Shown in pieces: positions 1-6,081 of a stretch of 16,715 nucleotides of DNA (position 1 is its first letter; every line of letters begins with the position of its first letter). The stretch comes from Thiobacillus sp. UBA3361 (GTDB taxonomy: Bacteria > Pseudomonadota > Gammaproteobacteria > Burkholderiales > Thiobacillaceae), in the NCBI GenBank assembly GCA_002360535.1, contig DEQR01000054.1, positions 23,067-39,781 on the forward strand, given 5' to 3'. The notes beneath the pieces are model-generated. The model ran no database searches. It was not told where the DNA came from and saw nothing but the letters and a program-made list of their open reading frames with translations. The translations under genes were made by a program, and so were the position numbers.

Positions 1-231
1 GGCCGCCAGAAGGGCCATACCGAGCTATACCGCGGCGCGGAATACGTGGTCGATTTCCTGCCCAAGGTGAAGGTCGAACTGGTGGTCGCCGAGGCCCAGG
101 TCGAGGGTGCCATCGAGGCCATTACCAAGGCCGCGCGCACCGGCAAGATCGGCGATGGGAAGATATTCGTCACCCCCGTGGAGCAGGTGATCCGCATACG
201 CACCGGCGAGAGCGGCGAAGCGGCGATCTGA
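1..231 (+). CDS. Nitrogen regulatory protein PII (GlnB/GlnK family), 3' part
   Basis: This is the C-terminal 76 residues of a PII signal-transduction protein; the 5' part lies outside the window. The visible start GRQKGHTELYRGAEYVVDF is the T-loop and matches E. coli GlnB from about Gly37. Tyr15 of the fragment (bases 43-45) corresponds to Tyr51, the uridylylation site, and Tyr46 is also present. The conserved TGKIGDGKIFV stretch (ATP/2-oxoglutarate-binding B-loop) and the VIRIRTGE C-loop region follow, and the protein ends in AAI as family members do. PII proteins sense 2-oxoglutarate and ATP/ADP and control glutamine synthetase adenylylation, NtrB or the ammonium channel AmtB. No amtB follows on the plus strand, so GlnB cannot be told from GlnK here. 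Confidence 0.96.
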   Translation, partial: GRQKGHTELYRGAEYVVDFLPKVKVELVVAEAQVEGAIEAITKAARTGKIGDGKIFVTPVEQVIRIRTGESGEAAI

Positions 232-288
232 AGCGGTCAGGGCCAATCCAGTGGTTGACGCCCAAGCGTCAACTTCAAGCTGACCGCT
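232..288. terminator. Nested inverted repeats between convergent genes
   Basis: Immediately after the PII stop codon, AGCGGTCAG (232-240) pairs with CTGACCGCT (280-288). Inside it, TTGACGC (255-261) and GCGTCAA (266-272) form a 7-bp stem with a 4-base loop. The structure sits between two convergent genes, which suits a bidirectional transcription end. There is no clear T-run on either side, so a Rho-independent terminator is inferred, not shown. Confidence 0.5.
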
Positions 289-299
289 GACCGCTCGTC

Positions 300-1031
300 T
301 CAGCCCTTCACCAGCCGCTTGAAGTGCCCGAGCAGTTCCCGGAACTCGCTGAACCTGACCTCCACACTATTGAAGTCCGGAGCCTTGCCGGGCGCGGCCG
401 CGTCGATCACTTCGTCCAGATTCCTGACGAACCCGTTCATCCGGCTGTCGAGTACGGCGGCGACGATCAGGGCACCGACGATCGGCAGCGGCGCCAGCAT
501 GAGCAGGACCAGCATCAGGTGCAGGCGGGTCTCGCCCATCAACTGTTGGTAGCCGGTCTCAATCCGGATGACACCCAGCACGTCGCCCGCCTTGGCGTTG
601 CTGTGGCAACCCAGGCACTCGCTCTTCGCCTTCATGGGCAGGAGGAAGCGCACGCCGTCTTCTGATTTGCTGTCCCACTCCTGGCCGGTGCGCAATGCCG
701 TGGCGAGGCGATCGTCCAGTTCCCCCTGGTTGACGCTGCCATACTGCTGGCTGACCAGGTCCGCGCGGAAGAAGTCGATCTTCATGGGCATGCCGACCAC
801 CGAATCGCTCACGCTGTTGGCGAATGCCTCCACCTGATCGCGTTTCCAGCCCTGGTTCATGATCTGGTACATGGAGGTGAAGGTCACCTTGGCCAGGGAG
901 TGGGAGTGCTGGACGGCGGACTGCTGCAGCATCCGGTCGCCGAAACCCGTGAACAACAGGTAGGTGCCCGCCACCAGGGCGAGGGCGATGGCAACCGCGA
1001 CGACGAGGATCAAGCGGGAAATCGACAGCAT
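300..1031 (-). CDS. Membrane-anchored Tll0287-like (DUF3365) haem sensor without output domain
   Basis: A 243-residue protein. The start is the ATG at 1031 because GGAG lies 6 bases upstream; the reading frame also extends further upstream without such support. A first membrane segment spans about residues 5-27. It is followed by a periplasmic domain with the c-type haem motif CLGCH at residues 139-143, then GVIRIETGYQQ, typical of Tll0287-like/DUF3365 domains. A second membrane segment spans about 172-193. The remaining 50 residues (FVRNLDEVID...) are a short cytoplasmic tail. DUF3365 domains usually head histidine kinases, cyclases or chemoreceptors, but here no kinase, GGDEF, HAMP or HTH domain follows. 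It probably senses redox state or a small ligand and acts through an unseen partner. It lies 98 bases downstream of the DUF302 pair on the same strand and may be co-transcribed. Confidence 0.8.
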   Translation of the reverse strand: MLSISRLILVVAVAIALALVAGTYLLFTGFGDRMLQQSAVQHSHSLAKVTFTSMYQIMNQGWKRDQVEAFANSVSDSVVGMPMKIDFFRADLVSQQYGSVNQGELDDRLATALRTGQEWDSKSEDGVRFLLPMKAKSECLGCHSNAKAGDVLGVIRIETGYQQLMGETRLHLMLVLLMLAPLPIVGALIVAAVLDSRMNGFVRNLDEVIDAAAPGKAPDFNSVEVRFSEFRELLGHFKRLVKG

Positions 1032-1129
1032 GGCAGGCTCCGGGATAGACACCTCCGTACTATAACCCTGCCAGCCGGGAGGGGATGCACCGGAAATGTG
1101 CCCGAACGGAAACAACCCGCTTCCCCCCT

Positions 1130-1567
1130 TCACTGACTGGCGAAGTCCGCCAGCACCTCCTTCAGTTCCACTTCCCAGCCGAGCAGCACCCGATGGGCCG
1201 GCCCCTCGGGGAATTGCCCCTTCCAGGGCTCCAGGTCATCGCTCATGACCACGATCTGCTCGCCGCGCTGCACCAGGGTCAGGCGCAGGGGCAGCAGGTT
1301 GAGCAGCCGAGCGTCCGCCGCCTCGGCCCAGCGCACCGCCGTCTCGCTGCCGATGAACAGGATGCGCACGTGGGGGTCTTCGAAGCCGCGCTTGACCAGG
1401 GCCTTGTCGATGGGCTGCACCTTCACCAGCTGCATGCCATGGTTGGCGGCAGCCAGGGTCAGGTCGTCGATGGCCTGGCGCATGTCCGCCGTCTTGATGG
1501 CCATCTGCGGCGCGGCCAGGGCCGGCAGCGCGGCGAACCAGAACAGCAGGAGTGGGACGATCCTCAC
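1130..1567 (-). CDS. Periplasmic DUF302 family protein (second of a pair)
   Basis: A 145-residue protein with a clear signal peptide (MRIVPLLLFWFAALPALA, likely cleaved near residue 18-19) and a DUF302-type body. The start is a GTG at 1567 inside the GTGA overlap with the stop codon of the preceding DUF302 gene, so translation is probably coupled. The sequence keeps the family pattern of a helix (DMRQAIDDLTLAAANHGM), a strand (LVKVQPID), and then a strand rich in VRILFIG with LPLRLTLVQRGEQIVVM. DUF302 is a widespread fold related to TT1751; its biochemical role is not established, although it often occurs near redox or sulphur genes. This copy lacks the cysteines present in its neighbour. The two are homologous but diverged, suggesting an old tandem duplication. 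Confidence 0.8.
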   Translation of the reverse strand: MRIVPLLLFWFAALPALAAPQMAIKTADMRQAIDDLTLAAANHGMQLVKVQPIDKALVKRGFEDPHVRILFIGSETAVRWAEAADARLLNLLPLRLTLVQRGEQIVVMSDDLEPWKGQFPEGPAHRVLLGWEVELKEVLADFASQ

Positions 1568-2025
1568 AGGGCCGCCTCGTCCAGGATGGCCAGGTAATCC
1601 CGCTTCAATTCAAGGCAGTCCTGGTGCAGCAGCGGATTGCCCATGGTGCCCGAGATCCAGGCCGGATTGACCACCACCAGCTCCACCCCGCCCGCCTTCT
1701 CCACCAGGGTCACCCGGCAGGGCAGGAACTGGGCGGCGCGCACGTCGATGGCCAGGGCGCGGTTCATCTTGGCGAAATTGCAGAAATAGACGATGTACAC
1801 CGACCCGGCCTCCCAGTCCTGGGGCACCAGGCGGCTGTCGATGGCCTGCTCGCGCACGAAGGTGTAATTATGGCTGGTGATGGCCGCCTTCAGGTCTGCG
1901 GTGGCCTGAGCCAGGGTCTTGCCCGGCAACTCGCGGGTCAGCATGGCCGGTTCCTCCTCGGCCTGGGCAGTCAGGGCGAGGCTCAGCCCCAGCAGGAAGA
2001 TCAGGTTTCGGAACAGTGCGAGCAT
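1564..2025 (-). CDS. Periplasmic DUF302 family protein (first of a pair)
   Basis: A 153-residue protein. I chose the ATG at 2025 because it gives a proper signal peptide (MLALFRNLIFLLGLSLALTAQA, cleavage after AQA at about residue 22) with a G-rich stretch just upstream; the longer frame to 2139 would add a non-signal N-terminus crossing a palindrome. The body has DUF302 features: LAQATADLKAAITSHNYTFVREQAID, VYIVYFCNFAKMNRAL and FLPCRVTLVEKAGGVELVVVNP. Three cysteines (in YFCNF, LPCRV, QDCLEL) remain after export and could form a disulphide or bind a metal. It overlaps the next gene by 4 bases. The function is unknown, and the overlap suggests the two products are needed together. Confidence 0.8.
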   Translation of the reverse strand: MLALFRNLIFLLGLSLALTAQAEEEPAMLTRELPGKTLAQATADLKAAITSHNYTFVREQAIDSRLVPQDWEAGSVYIVYFCNFAKMNRALAIDVRAAQFLPCRVTLVEKAGGVELVVVNPAWISGTMGNPLLHQDCLELKRDYLAILDEAAL

Positions 2026-2088
2026 GGCGCCCCCGTATGCAATGTCATCATGGTTCAAGCTTAAGCAGACCACCTTACAGACATTGCG

Positions 2089-2104
2089 AAACCCGCGCGG
2101 GTTT
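2089..2104. terminator. AAACCC-GCGC-GGGTTT palindrome between minus-strand genes
   Basis: AAACCCGCGCGGGTTT is a perfect 16-bp palindrome lying between the stop of the EamA transporter gene (2146) and the start of the DUF302 pair (2025). It forms a short GC stem flanked by A and T runs on both strands, which suits a small bidirectional terminator. It could instead be an operator, since the stem is only about 6 bp with a 4-base loop. Confidence 0.45.
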
Positions 2105-2145
2105 TCCCGGCCGACCGGACAGGCGTCGCGGGCGGACAACAGAAT

Positions 2146-3018
2146 TCACAGAAGGATCAGCGCCACCCCGCCCACCATCATGCCCGACGCCGCCAGGTTG
2201 CGCGCCAGCCGGCCCTCGGCGAAGAACATCGCGCCCAACAGGATGCCGAACAGGATGGACAGGCGCTTCACGGCGATCATGTAGGCGGTTTCCACCAGGG
2301 CCAGGGCCATGAAGTGGGTGACGATCATCAGCGCCATCAGCCCCGCCACTAGGAAATGCGCCGGCCGCGGGCGTATCAGGGTGCGCAGCGCGGCGGGCTC
2401 GCGCAGGCCGAACACCAGCAGGGTGAACAGCCCCACCAGGACGAAGTAGAAGGCGCCGAAACCAGGGCCGGGCATGTGCTGCATGGCGCCCTTGCCGAGC
2501 ACCGAGGTCAAGCCGTAGATCACGGCCACCCCCAGCATCAGCCGCGAGCCGCGTTCGCGGGTGATGGCCAGCAGGGGCGCGATCCAGGTGCGCGGCGCGG
2601 CCAGGCGGGCATGGCGCAGGTTGAGCAGATAGGCGCCGACCACCACCAGCAGCACACCCGCCAGCCCCTGGGCGGAGATGCGCTCGCCCAGCAACAGCCA
2701 ACCGGACAGGGCGGTGAGCACCGGGGTGAAGGCCAGGTAGGGCAAGGTCAGGCTCAGGGGGCTGTCGCGAATGGCCAGTACGTACAGCAGCTCGGCCAGC
2801 ACCTCCAAGGGCAAAGCGGCACCCATCCACCACCAGAACTCGGGCGCCGGCGTTGCCAGGGGCAGAAATAGCAGGGTCGGGAGCAACAGCAGGGTGGTGA
2901 GTCCGAACCGGACCATTACCAGTTGCGGGGCGCGATAGCCGGACAGGAAACGCTTGGTGCCGGTATCGGCGAGGGCCAGGCTGAAGGCGCAGACGAGGGT
3001 CAGACTCAGCCAGTCCAC
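2146..3018 (-). CDS. EamA/DMT-superfamily membrane transporter
   Basis: A 290-residue, strongly hydrophobic protein with about ten predicted membrane helices in two halves of five, the usual layout and length for EamA (drug/metabolite transporter) proteins. The first half runs from MDWLSLTLVCAFSLALADTG to the helix LAGVLLVVVGAYLLNL. It contains PLSLTLPYLAFTPVLTALSGWLLLGERIS, the typical end of an EamA repeat. The second half begins near SRLMLGVAVIYGLTSVLGKGAM and repeats the pattern in MIAVKRLSILFGILLGAMFFAEG. The protein ends in the last helix. The substrate cannot be told from sequence; relatives export amino acids, sugars or metabolites. Its start lies only 11 bases from the fold-back element at 3030, so that insertion sits in its promoter region and may affect expression. 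Confidence 0.88.
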   Translation of the reverse strand: MDWLSLTLVCAFSLALADTGTKRFLSGYRAPQLVMVRFGLTTLLLLPTLLFLPLATPAPEFWWWMGAALPLEVLAELLYVLAIRDSPLSLTLPYLAFTPVLTALSGWLLLGERISAQGLAGVLLVVVGAYLLNLRHARLAAPRTWIAPLLAITRERGSRLMLGVAVIYGLTSVLGKGAMQHMPGPGFGAFYFVLVGLFTLLVFGLREPAALRTLIRPRPAHFLVAGLMALMIVTHFMALALVETAYMIAVKRLSILFGILLGAMFFAEGRLARNLAASGMMVGGVALILL

Positions 3019-3029
3019 GTCATGTGCCT

Positions 3030-3245
3030 AGGAGCCTGTCGGACTTAAAGGGAAATCGGCTGCAAATCCGCCTGGACGGTCCATTTTTCGCTGCGTTATT
3101 GGGCAATGGTTCGACTATTGCCCGGCGCTTGCACATCAATGAGCGTCAAAAACTGTCCTCGACCAGCCGAATTTTGCGAGCAGCCGCAATGCGGCTTGCC
3201 TGCCAACCCCACTGCGCTTCGATTCTTCAAGTCCGACAGGCTCCT
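3030..3245. mobile_element. 216-bp fold-back MITE-like element with 17-bp perfect terminal inverted repeats
   Basis: The ends AGGAGCCTGTCGGACTT (3030-3046) and AAGTCCGACAGGCTCCT (3229-3245) are perfect 17-bp inverted repeats. The interior also folds back on itself. TCGGCTGCAAAT near 3056 imperfectly matches the inverse of the AATTTTGCGAGCAGCC stretch near 3171-3186. GGACGGTCCATTTTT partly pairs with AAAAACTGTCCTC. At the centre, GGGCAAT (3101-3107) pairs with ATTGCCC (3117-3123). No transposase or other credible protein is encoded, so it resembles a non-autonomous miniature element moved in trans. No convincing target-site duplication is visible. It lies between the transporter start and a region with one small ORF. 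Confidence 0.75.
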
Positions 3246-3348
3246 GGCGGTCTCGGCGGCCACGGGACCGTGCCGCGAGATATTGAATGGGATGCATGAA
3301 ATCTTCTCCCGCGCATCCCGGCCGGGAGCCATGCGTGCCGGCGGGACC
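3246..3348. other. Short stretch with no recognised feature
   Basis: About 100 bases between the fold-back element and the small minus-strand ORF. Open frames run through it on both strands, but they also cross the fold-back element, match no family I recognise, and lack ribosome binding sites. I see no terminator or promoter that can be supported. Confidence 0.4.
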
Positions 3349-3519
3349 TCAGCGATCCCGCTTGCCGGCCTTGGCGACCATGCCGTTGAACCAGTTGACC
3401 TCGCTGACGAAACTCTCACGGCAGCGTTCGGGGATCGTCTGGCGGGCATGATGCGTGACCGGCAGGTCTTTCATGGCCGAGCGGAACCAGCGTATCGCGG
3501 CAAGGTTGATGACTTTCAT
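3349..3519 (-). CDS. Small uncharacterised protein, 56 aa
   Basis: A 56-residue open frame starting MKVINLAAIRWFRSAMKDL and ending VAKAGKRDR. The ATG at 3519 is chosen because GGAGGA stands 6 bases upstream, a strong ribosome binding site; the frame also extends to 3561 without such support. The product is basic, has no signal peptide or membrane segment, and contains one cysteine (ERCRES). I do not recognise a family. It stands alone between the fold-back element and the glcD-type gene on the same strand. The good ribosome binding site and non-shadow position favour a real gene, but without homologues this is not certain. Confidence 0.45.
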   Translation of the reverse strand: MKVINLAAIRWFRSAMKDLPVTHHARQTIPERCRESFVSEVNWFNGMVAKAGKRDR

Positions 3520-3631
3520 CCGGCATCCTCCGTCAATCACTTCATAGCCCGGGTAACCCACATTTGCCCAGTAACATCACCCGGAACATGAGGGTTATCG
3601 GCCATATGGACCACCCCTTGAGCCCGACCGT

Positions 3632-5014
3632 TCAATCCGGCAGCTTCTTGCCAGGATTGAGGATGCCCAGCGGATCGAACAGCATTTTCAACCGGCGCAT
3701 CAGGTCCAGGGTGTCGGGCTCCAACTCCAGGCTGACGAAGGACCGCTTCTCACTGCCGATGCCGTGCTCTCCGGACAGGCTGCCGCCCAGTCGCAACACG
3801 GTTTCCACCAACGCCCGGCGGCAGGCTCGGGCGCGCCCCATCTCCTCGGCGTCGTCGGCATGCACCATCAGGTTGACGTGCAGATTGCCGTTGCCGGCAT
3901 GGCCAAAGCTCACCAGCGGCACCCCATGCTCGCGGCCCAGGGCGTCGATGGCATCCACCAGTTCGGCCAGGCGCGAGACGGGCACCACCACGTCCTCGTT
4001 GATCTTCAGGGGGGCGATCTTCTTGACCGCGTGGGACAGGGACTTGCGCGCCGTCCACAGGCGCTTGATATCGGCGGCGGAAAAGCCGCTCTGGATCTCC
4101 AGCAGGCCGTCTCCGCGCAGGGCACGTTCCAGGGCGGCGATGAAACGCGGCACGTCGTCCGTGTCGCCGTCCGCCTCCACCATCAGCACCGCCTCGGTGC
4201 CGCTCGGCAGGCCCTCGGCACCGCCGTAATCGCGGATCGCGTCGATGGAGCGGCGGTCCATGAATTCCAGCGCGCAGGGCACCACCGGCTGGCGCATCAC
4301 CCGCAGTACCGCGTCGCAGGCGGCCTGGTTGCCGGCGTAGCAGACGCGCAGGGTGGCCACCGTCTGGGGCGCCGGCACCAGCTTCAGGGTGGCTTCGGTG
4401 ATGAACGCCAGGGTGCCCTCGGAGCCGACCAGCAGGCGGGTCAGGTCATAGCCGGTGGCGTACTTGCTGGTGCGGCTGCCGGAGCGGATCTCGCGCCCGT
4501 CGCCCAGCACCGCGCGCAGACCCAACACGTGGTCGCGGGTGGCACCGTATTTCACGCAGCGGGGTCCGGCGGCGTTCATCGCCAGATTGCCGCCGATGCG
4601 GCAATAGGCCCCGGAACCCGGATCGGGGGCGTACATCAGGCCGGCGGTGGCGGCCAGGGCGTCGATGTCGTCCGTGACCACGCCCGGTTCGACCACCACC
4701 AGGCGGTCGTCCGGGTCGAATTCCACTATCCGGCGCATGCACTCGAAGGACACCACTACGCTGCCCGGCGCCGGCAGTGCCCCACCCACGTTGCCGGAAC
4801 CTGCGGCACGGGCGGTCAGGGGCAGGCGGTGGACATTGGCGATGGCGACGATGCCCGCCACCTGCTCATGGCTGACGGGGAACAGCACCGCCTCAGGCCG
4901 GCAGACACGGGGCGTCTCGTCGCTGGCGTACAGGGCCAGTGTGTCCGGGTCGGTGAATACCCGCTCCGCCCCCAGCAGGGCGGCGAACTCACCAAGGGCG
5001 GCGGAGGCGAGCAT
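3632..5014 (-). CDS. FAD-linked oxidoreductase of the GlcD / D-lactate dehydrogenase family
   Basis: A 460-residue flavoprotein of the PCMH/VAO family that oxidises 2-hydroxy acids such as glycolate or D-lactate. The ATG at 5014 overlaps the upstream stop by one base (TGATG), so translation is coupled; the longer frame to 5332 only shadows the neighbouring gene. The FAD-binding half contains RPEAVLFPVSHEQVAGIV (about 39-56), an AGSGNVGGALP pyrophosphate loop (71-81) and PGSGAYCRIGGNLAMNAAG (132-150). It continues with KYGATRDHVLGL and LLVGSEGTLAFITEATL. The C-terminal half has FGHAGNGNLHVN (about 362-373) and SGEHGIG (about 412), carrying the metal/substrate histidines. It ends DPLGILNPGKKLPD, as family members do. 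No glcE or glcF follows, so a single-subunit D-lactate- or D-2-hydroxyglutarate-type enzyme is as likely as glycolate oxidase. Confidence 0.92.
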   Translation of the reverse strand: MLASAALGEFAALLGAERVFTDPDTLALYASDETPRVCRPEAVLFPVSHEQVAGIVAIANVHRLPLTARAAGSGNVGGALPAPGSVVVSFECMRRIVEFDPDDRLVVVEPGVVTDDIDALAATAGLMYAPDPGSGAYCRIGGNLAMNAAGPRCVKYGATRDHVLGLRAVLGDGREIRSGSRTSKYATGYDLTRLLVGSEGTLAFITEATLKLVPAPQTVATLRVCYAGNQAACDAVLRVMRQPVVPCALEFMDRRSIDAIRDYGGAEGLPSGTEAVLMVEADGDTDDVPRFIAALERALRGDGLLEIQSGFSAADIKRLWTARKSLSHAVKKIAPLKINEDVVVPVSRLAELVDAIDALGREHGVPLVSFGHAGNGNLHVNLMVHADDAEEMGRARACRRALVETVLRLGGSLSGEHGIGSEKRSFVSLELEPDTLDLMRRLKMLFDPLGILNPGKKLPD

Positions 5015-5586
5015 CAGCCCAGGGCGGGCTCCAGGCATTCGGCCGCCCGGGCCATGGCATCGGAATCGGGGAAACGGGCATGGGCGGCAGCCACGGCCGC
5101 GTCGTAGGCGACGCGGTCGAAGGGCCGGGCCGCCTGCTCGGCCATGGCATGGCGCAGGGCCTGGGTCATCACCTTGTCCAGGGAGACGATGCGCTTGGCG
5201 CGGATGACGCCGTCGTTGGCATCCACCAGGATGAGACGCAGGCGCGCCCGTTCGCCGGGTGGTTCGGCGGGCAATTCCCGTTCGTCCTCCGGCACCAGGT
5301 GCACGTTGAAGGCGGCGTCCGACCATTCGCACACGTTATTGATCTTGTAGAGCAGGAAGGCGGCCGGTCCCTCGCTGTACAGGCCCACCTCCATGGGCTG
5401 GCCGCGCAGGCCTTCGATCTCCGCCTCGGTGGGCGCACCCCAGAACAGCACCAGCTCATGCGCGCCGTGCCGGTACAGGTAGCGCACGCCTTCATCGTAT
5501 CTCTCGTGCCGCTCCGACCACACCTCGCCCACCTGGCGGGTGGCGGGGCCGGTCTCGGGGTGGGTGAAGGTATGGATATGGGCCAC
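5014..5586 (-). CDS. Uncharacterised 190-aa protein in the SseB-GlcD operon
   Basis: A soluble-looking 190-residue protein starting at a GTG (5586), with GGAGGAGG inside the end of the upstream gene as ribosome binding site. It has no signal peptide or membrane segment. The middle (ELVLFWGAPTEAEIEGL, VGLYSEGPAAFLLYKINN, FNVHLVPEDERELP, ARLRLILVDANDGVIRAKRIVSL) alternates strands and looks like a compact beta-rich domain. A helical C-terminus follows (LRHAMAEQAARPFDRVAYDAAVAAAHARF). I do not recognise the family. It begins 3 bases after the SseB-like gene and overlaps the oxidoreductase gene by one base, so the three products are made together. A role tied to the oxidoreductase or to SseB-like regulation is only inferred from this. 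Confidence 0.75.
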   Translation of the reverse strand: MAHIHTFTHPETGPATRQVGEVWSERHERYDEGVRYLYRHGAHELVLFWGAPTEAEIEGLRGQPMEVGLYSEGPAAFLLYKINNVCEWSDAAFNVHLVPEDERELPAEPPGERARLRLILVDANDGVIRAKRIVSLDKVMTQALRHAMAEQAARPFDRVAYDAAVAAAHARFPDSDAMARAAECLEPALG

Positions 5587-5589
5587 GGC

Positions 5590-6000
5590 TTACTCGGCCT
5601 CCTCCGGCAGCAGGGCGGCCATCATGGCCACCATCTCCGGGTCGAAATCGAATCCCAGGTCATGGTCCGGGTTGAGGGCGATGCCCATGTTCGCGCCCAG
5701 GCGGCGCACGATCCAGGAAAATTCTGTGAGGATGCCGCCGCCGAAGCCTGGGAATTCCGCCAGGAAACCCTTGGCCCGCTCCGGATCGCTGAACAGGATC
5801 ATCACCGGCGTGCCCTCGTCGGTGTCCAGCACCAGGGGCCGGGCCTGGGTACTGCTCTGGAAACCCTTGATCACGTGCTTCTCGTCCTGCACCGGCATGA
5901 ACACCTGCTGCTCCAGCAGGTGCTTGGCGAACAGGTCCGGCGTGGTGCGCCCCTCGTGCAGGTCCTGGAGGAGGCGTTCGACGTCGTTGCGCGGGTGCAT
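5590..6000 (-). CDS. SseB N-terminal-domain family protein
   Basis: A 136-residue cytoplasmic protein resembling the SseB N-terminal domain family (named after E. coli enhanced serine sensitivity protein SseB). Supporting stretches are DVERLLQDLHEG, LLEQQVFMPVQDEK, RPLVLDTDEGTPVMILFSDPERAKGFLAEFPGF, and NMGIALNPDHDLGFDFDPEMVAMM near the C-terminus. The NPGxxxGFEL-like segment near the end of such domains is seen here as NPDHDLGFDFDPE. The ATG at 6000 is preceded by AGGA about 10 bases upstream. It is first of three closely packed minus-strand genes. The molecular role of SseB-like proteins is not settled, and this one has only the N-terminal domain. Confidence 0.72.
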   Translation of the reverse strand: MHPRNDVERLLQDLHEGRTTPDLFAKHLLEQQVFMPVQDEKHVIKGFQSSTQARPLVLDTDEGTPVMILFSDPERAKGFLAEFPGFGGGILTEFSWIVRRLGANMGIALNPDHDLGFDFDPEMVAMMAALLPEEAE

Positions 6001-6081
6001 GGGCTGGCGTTCCTGGGGGAATTGGGAGAGTTGGTGAGCATAGCATCCCCCCCGCAGAGGGGAAACGGCGGGGCTGGCGGC

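Noticed and set aside
3024..3591. Long open frames on both strands across the fold-back element
   Set aside because: They run through the inverted repeats, have no ribosome binding sites or recognisable domains, and overlap the better-supported small ORF at 3349-3519.
3764..5107. 447-aa plus-strand frame opposite the oxidoreductase gene
   Set aside because: It is rich in Gly, His, Gln and Ala, as antisense frames of GC-rich genes are, and the minus-strand frame has clear GlcD motifs.
6030..6070. C-rich/G-rich stretch as a terminator of the TPR-glycosyltransferase gene
   Set aside because: The possible stem is about 4-5 bp with no T-run, so it cannot be supported.
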